Shown here: piece after piece, positions 1-8,556 of the stretch
Numbering within the stretch: position 1 is the stretch's first letter
How the letters are laid out: each line of letters starts with the position of its first letter
Source: Roseomonas sp.
GTDB lineage: Bacteria > Pseudomonadota > Alphaproteobacteria > Acetobacterales > Acetobacteraceae
Direction of reading: 5' to 3'
DNA length: 64,000 nt
Assembly (NCBI GenBank): GCA_020249265.1
Contig: JADCGA010000010.1
Span: 86,891 to 150,890, forward strand
Notes under the pieces: model-generated
Told to the model about the DNA's origin: nothing
Databases searched by the model: none
What the model saw: only the letters and a program-made list of their open reading frames with translations
Program-made: the position numbers and the translations under genes

Positions 1-301
1 CGACTTCACGATGCTTCACCAAGGGCGGCTGATAGCAGCTATCACCGGCGCGGAATTCCTTCACGCCGATATCCTCATATTCAAAGCGCACCCAGCCCTT
101 CAACACGAAGAACATCTGGAATTTCAGATTATGGGTGTGCCATTGCCCTGTGGCATGAGCACCCGGGATGGCGCGAATGACATGCGCGCCGAAGGCGCCG
201 CCAGTGGCGCCATTGATGCCAAGATCACGATATTCGAAAAACGGGCGAAGCCCGCGCATGAATTCGGAAGATTCGGCATGGCTGGTCGTGGTGGTGGTCA
301 T
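1..301 (-). CDS. Cupin-domain protein, C-terminal part outside window
   Basis: The reading frame opens at the ATG whose complement is at 299-301 and runs off the left edge, so about 100 residues are visible. The translation has a single-domain cupin pattern: a WHTHNLKFQMFFVLKG stretch (metal-binding His pair followed by a beta strand), then GWVRFEYEDIGVKEFRAGDSC and PPLVKH. The N-terminus is Thr/Ser-rich with no signal peptide, so the protein is probably cytoplasmic. Small proteins of this type bind metals or small acids, and the substrate cannot be read from the sequence. The gene runs leftward, just downstream of a broken GST gene on the same strand. Confidence 0.7.
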   Translation of the reverse strand, partial: MTTTTTSHAESSEFMRGLRPFFEYRDLGINGATGGAFGAHVIRAIPGAHATGQWHTHNLKFQMFFVLKGWVRFEYEDIGVKEFRAGDSCYQPPLVKHREV

Positions 302-315
302 GGTGTTTTCTCCCT

Positions 316-942
316 TCAAGACAATGGCAGCGCGACATGGCGCGTAAAGCCCGGGCGTGTCAGCAGCGTATCATAAAGCGCGCGCAGATTGGGCAGGCTT
401 GGGCGTTCAATCGGCAGCACATGCCAGCGATGCACCCAACAGCCGAGTGCGATATCCGCCAGCGTCAGATCATCGCCACAGAGAAAGCGCTGCCCTTCAA
501 GCTGTTTTTCGATAATGCACCAAAGCCGCCCCGCATCTTCCCGCGCCTTGGCTTCCGCCTTCCAATCGCGTTCCGGTTCCGGCAGGCGGACATGGGTGAA
601 GAAGATCGTCACCATCGGCGCGGTCAGGTGGCCGAGCGTCCAATCCATCCAGGTTTCCACGGCCGCCCTTTGGCGCGCATCGCGCGGGTAGATTGGGCTA
701 TCCGGTGCTTCGGTATTACACAAAAAGCGGCAGATCGTATTGCTCTCCCACAGCGCCCAGCCATCTTCTTCCTGCAAGGTCGGCACCAGGCCCATGGGGT
801 TCATGGCGCGTTATTCGGGTTCCTTGGTGCGGCCAAAGGCGCCGCCGGCATCTATCCGTTCATAGGAAAGGCCGAGCTCCTCCATCAGCCACAGCACCTT
901 CATCACATTGCTGGAACTGGTCCGGCCCCAAAGATTGCGCAT
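316..942 (-). pseudogene. Glutathione S-transferase broken by one in-frame stop codon
   Basis: Reading leftward from the ATG at 942, the first 43 residues are a normal GST N-terminal thioredoxin-fold start (SSSNVMKVLWLMEELGLSYE), ending KEPE. The next codon, at 813-811, is TAA, where family members usually have Tyr. After it the same frame continues RAMNPMGLVPTLQ and a complete C-terminal helical domain (FLCGDDLTLADIALGCW) to the stop at 316. No frameshift is present: one base change would restore a protein of about 208 residues. The Met at 804 could start a 162-residue fragment, but this would lack the glutathione-binding N-terminal strand-helix unit and is unlikely to be active. Confidence 0.8.
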
Positions 943-1031
943 CGCTCATCTCCATCACATAGACTGAGCCTAAAGCCCCCCGCGTGATGGGTCCAGTTGC
1001 AAGCGGCGCCGTGGCGCGCAATCTGTTTCCC

Positions 1032-1508
1032 ATGAAGCGCGCTTTGATCATCTTGGCCCTGGCCGCCGCCGCCCCGCTTTTGGCCCAAGCCAGCGAAACC
1101 TGGCTGTGGCTGGCGCCGTGCGAGCTTTGCCTGTGGCAGCGCTGGCCTTATTGGATCGCGGCGGGCTTCGCGGCGCTGGCGCTGCTTCTGCCCCGCTTCG
1201 GCGCGCCGTTGCTGGCTCTGGCTGGCTTGGCCGCTTTGGCTTCCGGGCTTTTGGGCGGGTTTCATCTGGGGGTGGAGCAAGGCTTCTGGCCATCGCCGCT
1301 TGCTGGCTGCAAGGCGCCCACCAGCGGGGGGGCAATGAGCATCGAGGAAATGCTGAAGAGCCTGGCCCCGACCCCAAATAAGCCCTGCGATGCGCCGGCT
1401 TTTCTCATCCCCGGCCTTCCCATTTCAATGGCGGGGATGAATATGGTGTATGGTTTGGGCTTGGGGGCGTTCTCCCTCGGCCTCGCCCGGCAAGGAGCCA
1501 GAGCATGA
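1032..1508 (+). CDS. Disulfide bond formation protein, DsbB family
   Basis: This 158-residue membrane protein has four hydrophobic segments. A CELC pair (Cys30, Cys33) sits early, after the first segment, and a second pair (Cys93, Cys119) lies in the later periplasmic loop. This is the DsbB layout, in which the two cysteine pairs pass electrons from periplasmic DsbA to quinone. The ATG at 1032 (MKRALIILAL) is preferred because it puts the first membrane helix at the N-terminus; the upstream in-frame extension is not conserved-looking. It overlaps coq7 by four bases (ATGA), which suggests translational coupling, and DsbB needs the ubiquinone that COQ7 helps to make. Confidence 0.85.
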   Translation: MKRALIILALAAAAPLLAQASETWLWLAPCELCLWQRWPYWIAAGFAALALLLPRFGAPLLALAGLAALASGLLGGFHLGVEQGFWPSPLAGCKAPTSGGAMSIEEMLKSLAPTPNKPCDAPAFLIPGLPISMAGMNMVYGLGLGAFSLGLARQGARA

Positions 1509-2059
1509 ATCAGAAAACCGCCGAATACCGCCTGCCCGGTGACCCCACGGCGCGTGAGGTGGTGGAACGCACCATCCGCGTGGATCATGCCGGCGAATAT
1601 GGCGCCAAGCGCATTTATGAAGGCCAGCTTGCCGTGCTGGGCCGCACCAAATACGGCCCGCTGATTGAACATATGAAGGCGCAGGAACAGGTCCATTTGG
1701 ACACATTCTCGCGCCTGATTGGCGAACGCCGTGTGCGCCCCACGGCCTTGCTGCCCTTTTGGCATGTGGCGGGTTTCGCGCTGGGTGCCGCCACCGCTTT
1801 GCTTGGCCATCGCGGCGCCATGGCCTGCACGGTTGCGGTGGAAGAAGCGATTGATGAGCATTATCGCGCCCAGGAAGGCATTCTTGGCGATGATGAGGCG
1901 GCGCTGCGCGCAGATATCGCCCGCTTCCGCGCCGAGGAATTGGAACATCGCGACACGGGCCTGGAGCATGAGGCGGAACAGGCGCCGGCCTATCGGCTAC
2001 TGAGCGCCGCAATCAAAACCGGCTGCAAACTCGCCATCAAAGTCAGTGAGCGCGTGTGA
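1505..2059 (+). CDS. coq7: Demethoxyubiquinone hydroxylase (COQ7 type)
   Basis: COQ7 carries out the penultimate hydroxylation of ubiquinone synthesis, using a carboxylate-bridged di-iron centre at the membrane. The 184 residues show the family ligands: Glu31 in RVDHAGEYGA, Glu61-x-x-His64, Glu113/114 in VEEAIDEHY, and Glu145-x-x-His148 in EELEHRDTGLEHEA. The length fits the short alphaproteobacterial form. It overlaps the upstream DsbB-like gene by 4 bases, and its TGA overlaps the ATG of the following lipoprotein gene. A COQ9-type gene lies far away at 58.5 kb, so the ubiquinone genes are dispersed here. Confidence 0.93.
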   Translation: MNQKTAEYRLPGDPTAREVVERTIRVDHAGEYGAKRIYEGQLAVLGRTKYGPLIEHMKAQEQVHLDTFSRLIGERRVRPTALLPFWHVAGFALGAATALLGHRGAMACTVAVEEAIDEHYRAQEGILGDDEAALRADIARFRAEELEHRDTGLEHEAEQAPAYRLLSAAIKTGCKLAIKVSERV

Positions 2060-2826
2060 TGCGCGGTGCGGCGCTTGCCCTGCTATGTGCTTCGTTGGTG
2101 CTGGGCTGCGCTCAGCAGACGTTGCCGCCAGAGGCGCAGCCCGTTTCATCTGCGCCGGTCCCTGATGTGCAGGTGACCCAGCTTTACCCGACTAACATGC
2201 CTGGACCGCCGGGACCGGGGGGCGTTGAACTCCCCTATTCGATACCAACGGAAAGAACCAAGGCGGTGGCGGCGCGGCTGCCGCTGCGCGTTGGCCCTTG
2301 GGTGCGCGCCGTGGGCCCACCGGATGAAAGTGTTATCGCGCGCAATGGCCTGACCCAGCTTTATGTGCGCTACACCATCCCGGGCAATGCAAGCTGGGCG
2401 ACGGTTGGGGTGAATGATCACGGCATGGTGCTGCCGGATGGCTTGGCCTCACCGGCTGTCGCCGCCGGCTTCAATGCCAGCAAGGCAACGGTGCGTACCT
2501 ATGCGCCTGGCAATGTGGCGCGCATGCGCATGGTATGGATTCCCGATGCGCCTTCTCAGCGCTGCGTCACCGGGCGCAGCGTCGCGCAAGGGCAGGGCCT
2601 GCTGCATGTGGCGTGTTCGACTGGCGTTGCCGGCCAGGAATTGCGCGTGCGCGCGACCGCCGCCTTTCGCCCGGGTGATTCCGGGCGGCTTTTCGAGTTG
2701 GAAGGCGAAGTCGCGCGGCTGATCGCCGAAGTGACCCGCGCTGCCGCCGGGCTTCAGCCAAACCCAGGTGTGCGGTCAGACGGGCGCGTTTTTATTCCGC
2801 GCTTCGGTACTGAAGCCGCGTTGTAA
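2059..2826 (+). CDS. Hypothetical lipoprotein
   Basis: The gene starts at the ATG of a TGATG overlap with coq7; a GTG one codon upstream is also possible. The N-terminus is a short signal peptide ending in a lipobox (LVLGC), so the mature protein should be lipid-anchored at its first Cys. A Pro-rich linker of about 40 residues follows, then a beta-rich domain of about 180 residues with two Cys (in QRCVTG and HVACSTG) that could form a disulfide. I do not recognise the family. Coupling to the DsbB-like gene through coq7 is compatible with an exported disulfide-containing protein, but this is inference. Confidence 0.7.
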   Translation: MRGAALALLCASLVLGCAQQTLPPEAQPVSSAPVPDVQVTQLYPTNMPGPPGPGGVELPYSIPTERTKAVAARLPLRVGPWVRAVGPPDESVIARNGLTQLYVRYTIPGNASWATVGVNDHGMVLPDGLASPAVAAGFNASKATVRTYAPGNVARMRMVWIPDAPSQRCVTGRSVAQGQGLLHVACSTGVAGQELRVRATAAFRPGDSGRLFELEGEVARLIAEVTRAAAGLQPNPGVRSDGRVFIPRFGTEAAL

Positions 2827-2835
2827 GCGGCGTAT

Positions 2836-3471
2836 TCAAGCGCCGCGCTGCATCAGCGCCGCCACATCGCGGTCCCGCGCATCTTCGCTAATGCCCAGGC
2901 CTTCGACCACGCCATGCCGGTCCTGTTCGGGCCGGTTCTGGCTGAGCTTGCGCTTGCCGATCAGGGTTTCAATTTCCAAGCGCAGCCCGACAATCCCTTT
3001 AAGCTGCGACGCGATGAAGGCTTCCGGCGCATCATCCACTGCCCAGGGCTTGGTGCGCGGGGCTTCGTGGTGGTTGGTCAGCCGATCCACCAGCGCATGC
3101 AGCCGCGCGGCATCTTCAAACACCTCAATCGCGCCGATGGCATGCACAGCCACGTAATTCCAGGTCGGCACGACCTTCCCGTGTTCCTGTTTGGAGGTAT
3201 AGAAGGACGGAGAGACATAGGCTTCCGGCCCCATGAAAATCGCACGCGCGCGCCCGGCGCTGGCAAGGCCGCGCCAATGCGCGTTGGCCTTGGCCAAATG
3301 CCCGTAAAGCGTGCCATGCGGGCCTTCATCAGCCACGAATTGCAGCGGCAAATGGGTCGCTTCCGGCACGCCATCCGCCCCCGCGCTCACCAGAATAGCC
3401 AGCCGCGCCTCATGCAGGATGGCATGCAGGATTTCTGGCCGATCTTCGCGGAACGCAGGCGGGTTATACAT
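2836..3471 (-). CDS. FMN-binding negative transcriptional regulator, PaiB family
   Basis: The 211-residue protein begins MYNPPAFREDRPEILHAIL and contains THLPLQF, YGHLAKANAHW, YVSPSFYTSKQEHGKVVPTWNY and the C-terminal VGLRLEIETLIGKRKLSQNR. These are the hallmark segments of the PaiB/FMN-binding split-barrel family. Bacillus PaiB represses sporulation and protease genes; in proteobacteria the role is unclear and may be flavin-dependent chemistry instead of regulation. The gene converges on the lipoprotein gene with only nine bases between them. The ATG at 3471 is preceded by a purine-rich stretch on its strand. Confidence 0.87.
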   Translation of the reverse strand: MYNPPAFREDRPEILHAILHEARLAILVSAGADGVPEATHLPLQFVADEGPHGTLYGHLAKANAHWRGLASAGRARAIFMGPEAYVSPSFYTSKQEHGKVVPTWNYVAVHAIGAIEVFEDAARLHALVDRLTNHHEAPRTKPWAVDDAPEAFIASQLKGIVGLRLEIETLIGKRKLSQNRPEQDRHGVVEGLGISEDARDRDVAALMQRGA

Positions 3472-3531
3472 GCTGGGTCTTCTCCTGGCGTGGTTTATTG
3501 GTAGCCTGTTCCATCATTGGGGGAAAGCCGC

Positions 3532-4992
3532 ATGTCCGAAGAACTGATCCGCATGAGCGCGACCGAAGCCGCCGCCAAGTTGAAGGCGCGCGAGATCTCA
3601 CCGCTTGACCTGATTGACGCGGCAGAAGCGCGCATCGCGGCGGTGGATGGCGATGTGAATGCGCTGCCCACACTTTGCCTGGACCGCGCACGCGACCATG
3701 CCCGCGCACTGATGGCGGGTAAGCGGCGCGAAGCGGAAGGGGAAGCCGGCTGGCTTGGCGGCATCCCAGTCGCCATCAAGGATCTGGCGGAAGTGGCCGG
3801 CGTGCGCACCACCTATGGCAGCCCGATCTTCGCCGATTACGTACCGCAGGAAAGCCACCCCTTGGTGGAGCGCATCGAACGCAAGGGCGGCATTGTCATT
3901 GCCAAATCCAATACACCGGAATTCGGCGCGGGGGGTTCCACTTTCAACGAAGTATTCGGGCGCACGCGCAATCCTTGGAACACATCGCTCACCTGCGGCG
4001 GTTCCACCGGGGGCGGTGCGGTTGCCTTGGCGACTGGCCAGGTGTGGCTCTCGCATGGGTCGGATCATGGAGGGTCTTTGCGCCGGCCCGCGACCTATTG
4101 TTCCGTGGTGGGGCTACGGCCTTCGCCGGGGCGCGTTAGTCGTGGGACGGCGGATGACCTTTATTCGCCGCTGTCGGTGAATGGTCCGATGGCGCGCAAT
4201 ATCCCTGATCTGGCGCTGTTTCTGGACAGCATGGCGGGCTGGGATTTGGCTGATCCGCTGACTTGGGAAGCCCCCGCACGCCCCTATGTGGCGGCAGTTG
4301 CGGCAGCCGAGGCCGAGGCACCGAAGCGCATTGCCTTCACCGCTCGTTTCGGTGGCGCCATTTCGATGGATCGGGAGACTGAGGCAATTTGCGCGCGCGA
4401 AGTGCGCCGCTTCGAAGCGCTTGGCGCGGTGGTGGAAGAAGCGCATCCCGAGATTGGCGAATTGAATGAGGCGTTTCTGGTGCTGCGTAGCCAGCATTTT
4501 GTGGTGGACCGCGAAAAAATGCTGCTGGAGCATCGCGATAAGCTGAAGCCCGACATCATCTGGCAAACCGAACGCGGCTTGCAGGAAACCGCATCGCGGC
4601 TTGCTTGGGCGGAACATGAACGCCGACGCTTCTTCATCAGCATGCGCGATCTGTTCAGGCGCTATGATGTGCTGATCACGCCGGGCGCGGCCACGCCTGC
4701 CTTTGATGTGATGCTGCGCGCGCCAGAGAGCATCGGCGGCAAGAAGCTGGACAACTACATGGGCGGTTCTCTGATCAATGCCTTCGCCACGCTGGCGGGC
4801 TGCCCCGCGGTCGCGGTGCCTTGCGGCTTTGATCAATATGGCAGGCCGGTTGGGCTGCATATTGTCGCTCCGCCACGCCAGGATTCGCGCGCTTTGCAGG
4901 TGGCGGCGCTGTTTGAGAAAATGACTGGTCTCGACAAGTTTTTGCCGATTGCACCACGGCCCGGCAGCGTGCCGCCGGCTGAGGGAGGATGA
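3532..4992 (+). CDS. Amidase (amidase signature family)
   Basis: The 486-residue enzyme carries the amidase-signature triad: Lys83 in IPVAIKDLAEVAGV, cis-Ser158 in the GGSTGGGAV loop and nucleophile Ser182 in GSDHGGSLRRPA. It hydrolyses a carbon-nitrogen amide bond, but the substrate cannot be told; it could be an aryl or aliphatic amide. It is unlikely to be GatA, because no gatC or gatB lies beside it. The ATG at 3532 follows a GGGGGAAAG ribosome site. It is divergent from the PaiB-like gene with about 60 bases between the starts. Confidence 0.88.
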   Translation: MSEELIRMSATEAAAKLKAREISPLDLIDAAEARIAAVDGDVNALPTLCLDRARDHARALMAGKRREAEGEAGWLGGIPVAIKDLAEVAGVRTTYGSPIFADYVPQESHPLVERIERKGGIVIAKSNTPEFGAGGSTFNEVFGRTRNPWNTSLTCGGSTGGGAVALATGQVWLSHGSDHGGSLRRPATYCSVVGLRPSPGRVSRGTADDLYSPLSVNGPMARNIPDLALFLDSMAGWDLADPLTWEAPARPYVAAVAAAEAEAPKRIAFTARFGGAISMDRETEAICAREVRRFEALGAVVEEAHPEIGELNEAFLVLRSQHFVVDREKMLLEHRDKLKPDIIWQTERGLQETASRLAWAEHERRRFFISMRDLFRRYDVLITPGAATPAFDVMLRAPESIGGKKLDNYMGGSLINAFATLAGCPAVAVPCGFDQYGRPVGLHIVAPPRQDSRALQVAALFEKMTGLDKFLPIAPRPGSVPPAEGG

Positions 4993-5016
4993 TCGTGCAG
5001 CGCTGAAGGGGAGGAT

Positions 5017-6621
5017 TCAGTCTTGATCTGGCGCTGAAGCGCCATCCCCAATCAAGCCCAGCACAGTTTCCAGCCGATCCGCTTCCTCGGCCGGCTTGTC
5101 CCGCCTGATGCGCGCTATGCGCGGAAAGCGCAGCGCGACGCCCGATTTATGCCGGCTGCTGCGCTGCGCGGCATCAAAGGCCACCTCCAACACCAGCGCC
5201 TTTTCCACTTCCCGCACTGGGCCGAAGCGATCCACCGTGTGATTTCTGATCCAGCGATCAAGCCAGGCTAATTCCTCATCCGTATAGCCCGAATAAGCCT
5301 TGCCGATCGGCACCAATTCGCCGTCTTCCCGCCAGACGCCGAAAGTGTAATCAGAATAGAAGCTGCTGCGCTTGCCATGACCACGCTGCGCATACATCAG
5401 CACCGTATCAAGCGTGAGCGGTGCCCGCTTCCATTTCCACCATTGGCCCTTCACGCGCCCGGGCAAATAGGGACCATCGGCGCGCTTCAGCATAAGGCCT
5501 TCAATCGCCGCATCGCGCGCGCCTTCGCGTAAGCTTTGTAATTCCGCGATATTGTTGAAGGAGATGATGTCGGAAAGATCCATCCGCGGCGGTTGCCGGC
5601 GTTGATACCAGGCCTCCAGCCGTACGCGACGTTCGGAAAAGGGCAGGGGGCGCAAATCCTCAGTGCCATCGAACAGAATATCGTAGAGCCGCACGCCCAC
5701 AGGAAAGTCGCGCTGCATCTTGGCGGTGACGGTCTTGCGGTTCAGCCTTTGCTGAACATCGGCAAAGGGCGCCACCACGCCATCGCGCAGCACCAGCAAT
5801 TCGCCATCCAGCACAGCGTGGAAATCAAGGGCTGAGACGATTTCGGGAAAGCTTGCGGAGATATCTTCGGCACCCCGGCTCCAAACCCTGGCACCGCCAG
5901 GCCCTGCCGTGACTTGCACGCGAATGCCATCCCATTTCCATTCCGCGCAATAGGCGGCGGAATCAAGCGCGGCGATATCCGCATCCTCCAAGGGGTGCGC
6001 CAGCATCAGCGGGCGGAAGATGGGTGCCGCGCGCGGGTCCGGCTGCGGGGCGCGGCCCTCAAGCCAGGCGAAAAGAGCTTCATAGGGCGCGGGGATGGCG
6101 TGCCAGGCTTCCTCAATCGCCTCCACCGCCTGGCCCGACCATTCGGCGAGTGCCACACGCGCAAGCCGGGCCGAAACACCAACGCGCAGGCCGCCGGTGA
6201 GCAGCTTGATCAGCGCGAGCCGCCCGCTGGCATCGAGCGTATCCAGCCAGCCCGCAATCAACGCCGGGACCTCGGATTTGGGCGTGGTTTCCAAGGCGGC
6301 GATAATGTCTGACAGCGCAGGGGGCGGCGCATTCACGCCGGCGCGTTTTGGCCAGATGAGTGCAATGGTCTCCGCCAGATCGCCGACATAATCATAGGAA
6401 AGCCGGAACAATTCGGGGTCCACCCGCGCCATGGTGATTTCCCTGAGCATCGCGGGCTTGGCGGTGGCAAGCTTCAGACTTTCCGTGATGGCGGCCAGGC
6501 CCAGGCCGCGTTCGGGGTCTGGCTGCCCCGCGAACCATTGGCCAAGAAGTGCCAGCTTGGCGTTCCGTCCCGGCGAAAACACCAGCCTTTCCAGTAACTC
6601 AGCGAAGGCGGGCAGGCTCAT
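5017..6621 (-). CDS. ATP-dependent DNA ligase of the ligase-associated repair module
   Basis: The 534-residue protein has an N-terminal DNA-binding domain (residues 1-200), a nucleotidyltransferase domain with adenylated Lys229 in AEWKWDGIR, and a C-terminal OB domain ending in the motif VI region (RHKSGVALRFPRIARIRRDK). Motif V reads KGQWWKWKR. This is the bacterial accessory ligase type (I place it with TIGR04120 from memory), a supplement to the NAD-dependent replicative LigA. Its partners, exonuclease 7470-8507, helicase 8557-11091 and phosphoesterase 11088-11798, are close by. It seals nicks in DNA repair and has been called a cisplatin-damage-response ligase in database names. Confidence 0.92.
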   Translation of the reverse strand: MSLPAFAELLERLVFSPGRNAKLALLGQWFAGQPDPERGLGLAAITESLKLATAKPAMLREITMARVDPELFRLSYDYVGDLAETIALIWPKRAGVNAPPPALSDIIAALETTPKSEVPALIAGWLDTLDASGRLALIKLLTGGLRVGVSARLARVALAEWSGQAVEAIEEAWHAIPAPYEALFAWLEGRAPQPDPRAAPIFRPLMLAHPLEDADIAALDSAAYCAEWKWDGIRVQVTAGPGGARVWSRGAEDISASFPEIVSALDFHAVLDGELLVLRDGVVAPFADVQQRLNRKTVTAKMQRDFPVGVRLYDILFDGTEDLRPLPFSERRVRLEAWYQRRQPPRMDLSDIISFNNIAELQSLREGARDAAIEGLMLKRADGPYLPGRVKGQWWKWKRAPLTLDTVLMYAQRGHGKRSSFYSDYTFGVWREDGELVPIGKAYSGYTDEELAWLDRWIRNHTVDRFGPVREVEKALVLEVAFDAAQRSSRHKSGVALRFPRIARIRRDKPAEEADRLETVLGLIGDGASAPDQD

Positions 6622-6674
6622 GATACCGCCCAGCGCAGGCTCATCTTGCGCAATTCCGTTGCAGGGATGATTTT

Positions 6675-7460
6675 GTGCGGATGATCCCAGCGCAGCAACC
6701 GATAGATGCCGGCCAACCCCTTCCTGGGCCGCTTTTCAGTGTTTGCACGCTGGTCACGCGCCAGGCTGAATACGCAGCCATGCTGGAAAGCTTTGAGGCG
6801 CGCGGCTTCACGCCGGACAGGGCCGAATTCCTCTACCTGGACAATGCCAAGGGTCACCAATGGGATGCCTTCCGGGGCATCAGGCGTTTCTTGAGCCTCG
6901 CGCGCGGTACTTATGTGATTCTTTGCCATCAGGATATCCGGCTGCTCAGCGATGATATCGAAACGCTCTGCGCCCGCCTTGCGGCGTTGGATGTGCTTGA
7001 TGCGGATTGGGCGCTGGCCGGCAATGCAGGGGCCACACAGGATGGCAGCCTTGTTATCCGCATTTCCGATCCGCATGGCGAAGACCAGCGCCGCGGTGCC
7101 TTTCCCGCGCGCGTGGTCAGCCTGGATGAGAATTTCATCATCATCCGCCGTGATGCGCTGGTAAGTGTTTCCGCGGCGGCTTCCGGCTTTCACCTCTACG
7201 GCACCGATATGTGCCTGCAAGCGCGTTGCGCCGGGCGCAGCGCCTGGGTGATTGATTTCCATTTGCGGCATTTGAGCGCGGGGAAGGTTGACGCCAGCTT
7301 TCATCAGGCGCAGCAGCGGCTTGAAGCGCATTACGATAAGGTGCTCAGCTTGCCCTGGCATTTTCGCACCACGTGCACAAAGATGATCCTGGGCGGCGGC
7401 GGGCTGCGCCGCTGGCTCGCGCGTCGGAAATTGGCGCGGCGTCTGCAAGGAACGCAGTGA
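6675..7460 (+). CDS. Glycosyltransferase-like protein (GT2-type fold) inside the repair cluster
   Basis: About 261 residues with a nucleotide-sugar-transferase feel: FSVCTLVTRQAEYAAMLESF, then FLYLDNAKGHQWDAFRGIRRFLSLARGTYVILCHQDIRL, where the CHQDI segment sits where GT2 enzymes have the DxD, and later HLYGTDMCLQARCAGRSAWVIDFHLRHLSAG. No membrane segment is visible. Either GTG 6675, with AGGGA seven bases upstream, or ATG 6681 could be the start; the spacing favours GTG. The gene splits the ligase and exonuclease genes and runs opposite to both, so it has probably been inserted into the repair cluster. The acceptor is unknown. Confidence 0.65.
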   Translation: MRMIPAQQPIDAGQPLPGPLFSVCTLVTRQAEYAAMLESFEARGFTPDRAEFLYLDNAKGHQWDAFRGIRRFLSLARGTYVILCHQDIRLLSDDIETLCARLAALDVLDADWALAGNAGATQDGSLVIRISDPHGEDQRRGAFPARVVSLDENFIIIRRDALVSVSAAASGFHLYGTDMCLQARCAGRSAWVIDFHLRHLSAGKVDASFHQAQQRLEAHYDKVLSLPWHFRTTCTKMILGGGGLRRWLARRKLARRLQGTQ

Positions 7461-7469
7461 TACTTTCGA

Positions 7470-8507
7470 TCAATCACTGGCTTCCTCATCTTCCTCACCG
7501 CGCCCAATCAGGTTCAAGGCGCGCCCCCTGATCCCCTGCAGCCCCAGCGCATGGATCAGCGCGTCTTCGCGCCCATGCGTCACCCAAACCTCGCCTGCGC
7601 CGGTCTCCGCGCAGGTAGCCAGCAGTTCATCCCAATCGGCGTGATCGGAAATCACCAGCGGCAATTCCACGCCGCCCTGGCGTGCGCGTTGCCGCACGCC
7701 CATCCAGCCGGAAGCATTGGCGACGACCGGCTCAGCGAGCCGCCTTGCCCAGCGATCAGCAATGGCGGAAGGCGGCGCCAGCACAATCGCGCCCTTCAGT
7801 GCATCCTTGCTCGCGACAGTTCCGGGAAGCAGCGGGCCGAGTGCCACGCCCAATTCCTCATAAACAGCACAAAGCCCCTGATGCGCGCCATGCAGATGGA
7901 TGGGCTGATCATACCCAACCGCGCGCAACATCCGGATCAGGCGCTGGCATTTGCCGAGCGAATAGCAGCCAATCACATGGGTGCGTTCGGGAAATAACGC
8001 CGCCGAGCGCAACAACCGCGCAATCTCCCCCATCGCATCGGGGTGACGAAAAACGGGCAGGGCGAAGGTCGCTTCCGTAATGAAGACATCGCAGCGCTCA
8101 ACTTCAAAAGGCGCGCAGCTTGTATCGGCGCGGCGCTTGTAATCGCCCGAGACCACCACGCGGCTGCCCTGCCATTCCAGCGCGATCTGCGCCGAGCCCA
8201 GCACATGCCCGGCAGGGCGCAGCCAGAGCTTCACGCCATTGATGGCAATCACCTCCCCATAGCGCAGCGCCTGTTGGGTGGCCCCCGCACGGCCTTCGCC
8301 TAAGCGCGCGGTCATAATCGCGAGTGTCTCCGGCGTCGCCAGCACCGCCAAATGGCCGGGGCGCGCATGATCCGAATGGCCATGGCTGATCACGGCGCGA
8401 TCCACGGCGCGGAGCGGGTCAATGAAAAACCCACCCGGTTCGCAGAACAATCCCGCCGGTGTCACTTTAAGCCAGGTCTCGGGATGGGGGGCGGTTGTGA
8501 AGGCCAT
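7470..8507 (-). CDS. Ligase-associated exonuclease (metallo-beta-lactamase fold)
   Basis: The 345-residue protein shows the metallo-beta-lactamase signature HGHSDHA (His42, His44, Asp46, His47), then GHVLGSAQIALEW, SGDYKRR and a late ISDHADWDELL, the arrangement of SNM1/Pso2- and CPSF-like nucleases. It matches the putative exonuclease of the ligase-associated repair cluster (TIGR04122 by memory). Two metal ions are expected at the His/Asp cluster for DNA cleavage. It is transcribed in the same direction as the ligase but is separated from it by the opposite-strand glycosyltransferase-like gene. It is divergent from the helicase, with about 50 bases between the two starts, which may hold a shared promoter. 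Confidence 0.9.
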   Translation of the reverse strand: MAFTTAPHPETWLKVTPAGLFCEPGGFFIDPLRAVDRAVISHGHSDHARPGHLAVLATPETLAIMTARLGEGRAGATQQALRYGEVIAINGVKLWLRPAGHVLGSAQIALEWQGSRVVVSGDYKRRADTSCAPFEVERCDVFITEATFALPVFRHPDAMGEIARLLRSAALFPERTHVIGCYSLGKCQRLIRMLRAVGYDQPIHLHGAHQGLCAVYEELGVALGPLLPGTVASKDALKGAIVLAPPSAIADRWARRLAEPVVANASGWMGVRQRARQGGVELPLVISDHADWDELLATCAETGAGEVWVTHGREDALIHALGLQGIRGRALNLIGRGEEDEEASD

Positions 8508-8556
8508 GCGGTTCCGGTCTTGCCTCAGGGGCGTGTCACGCCATAGATAGCGCCAA

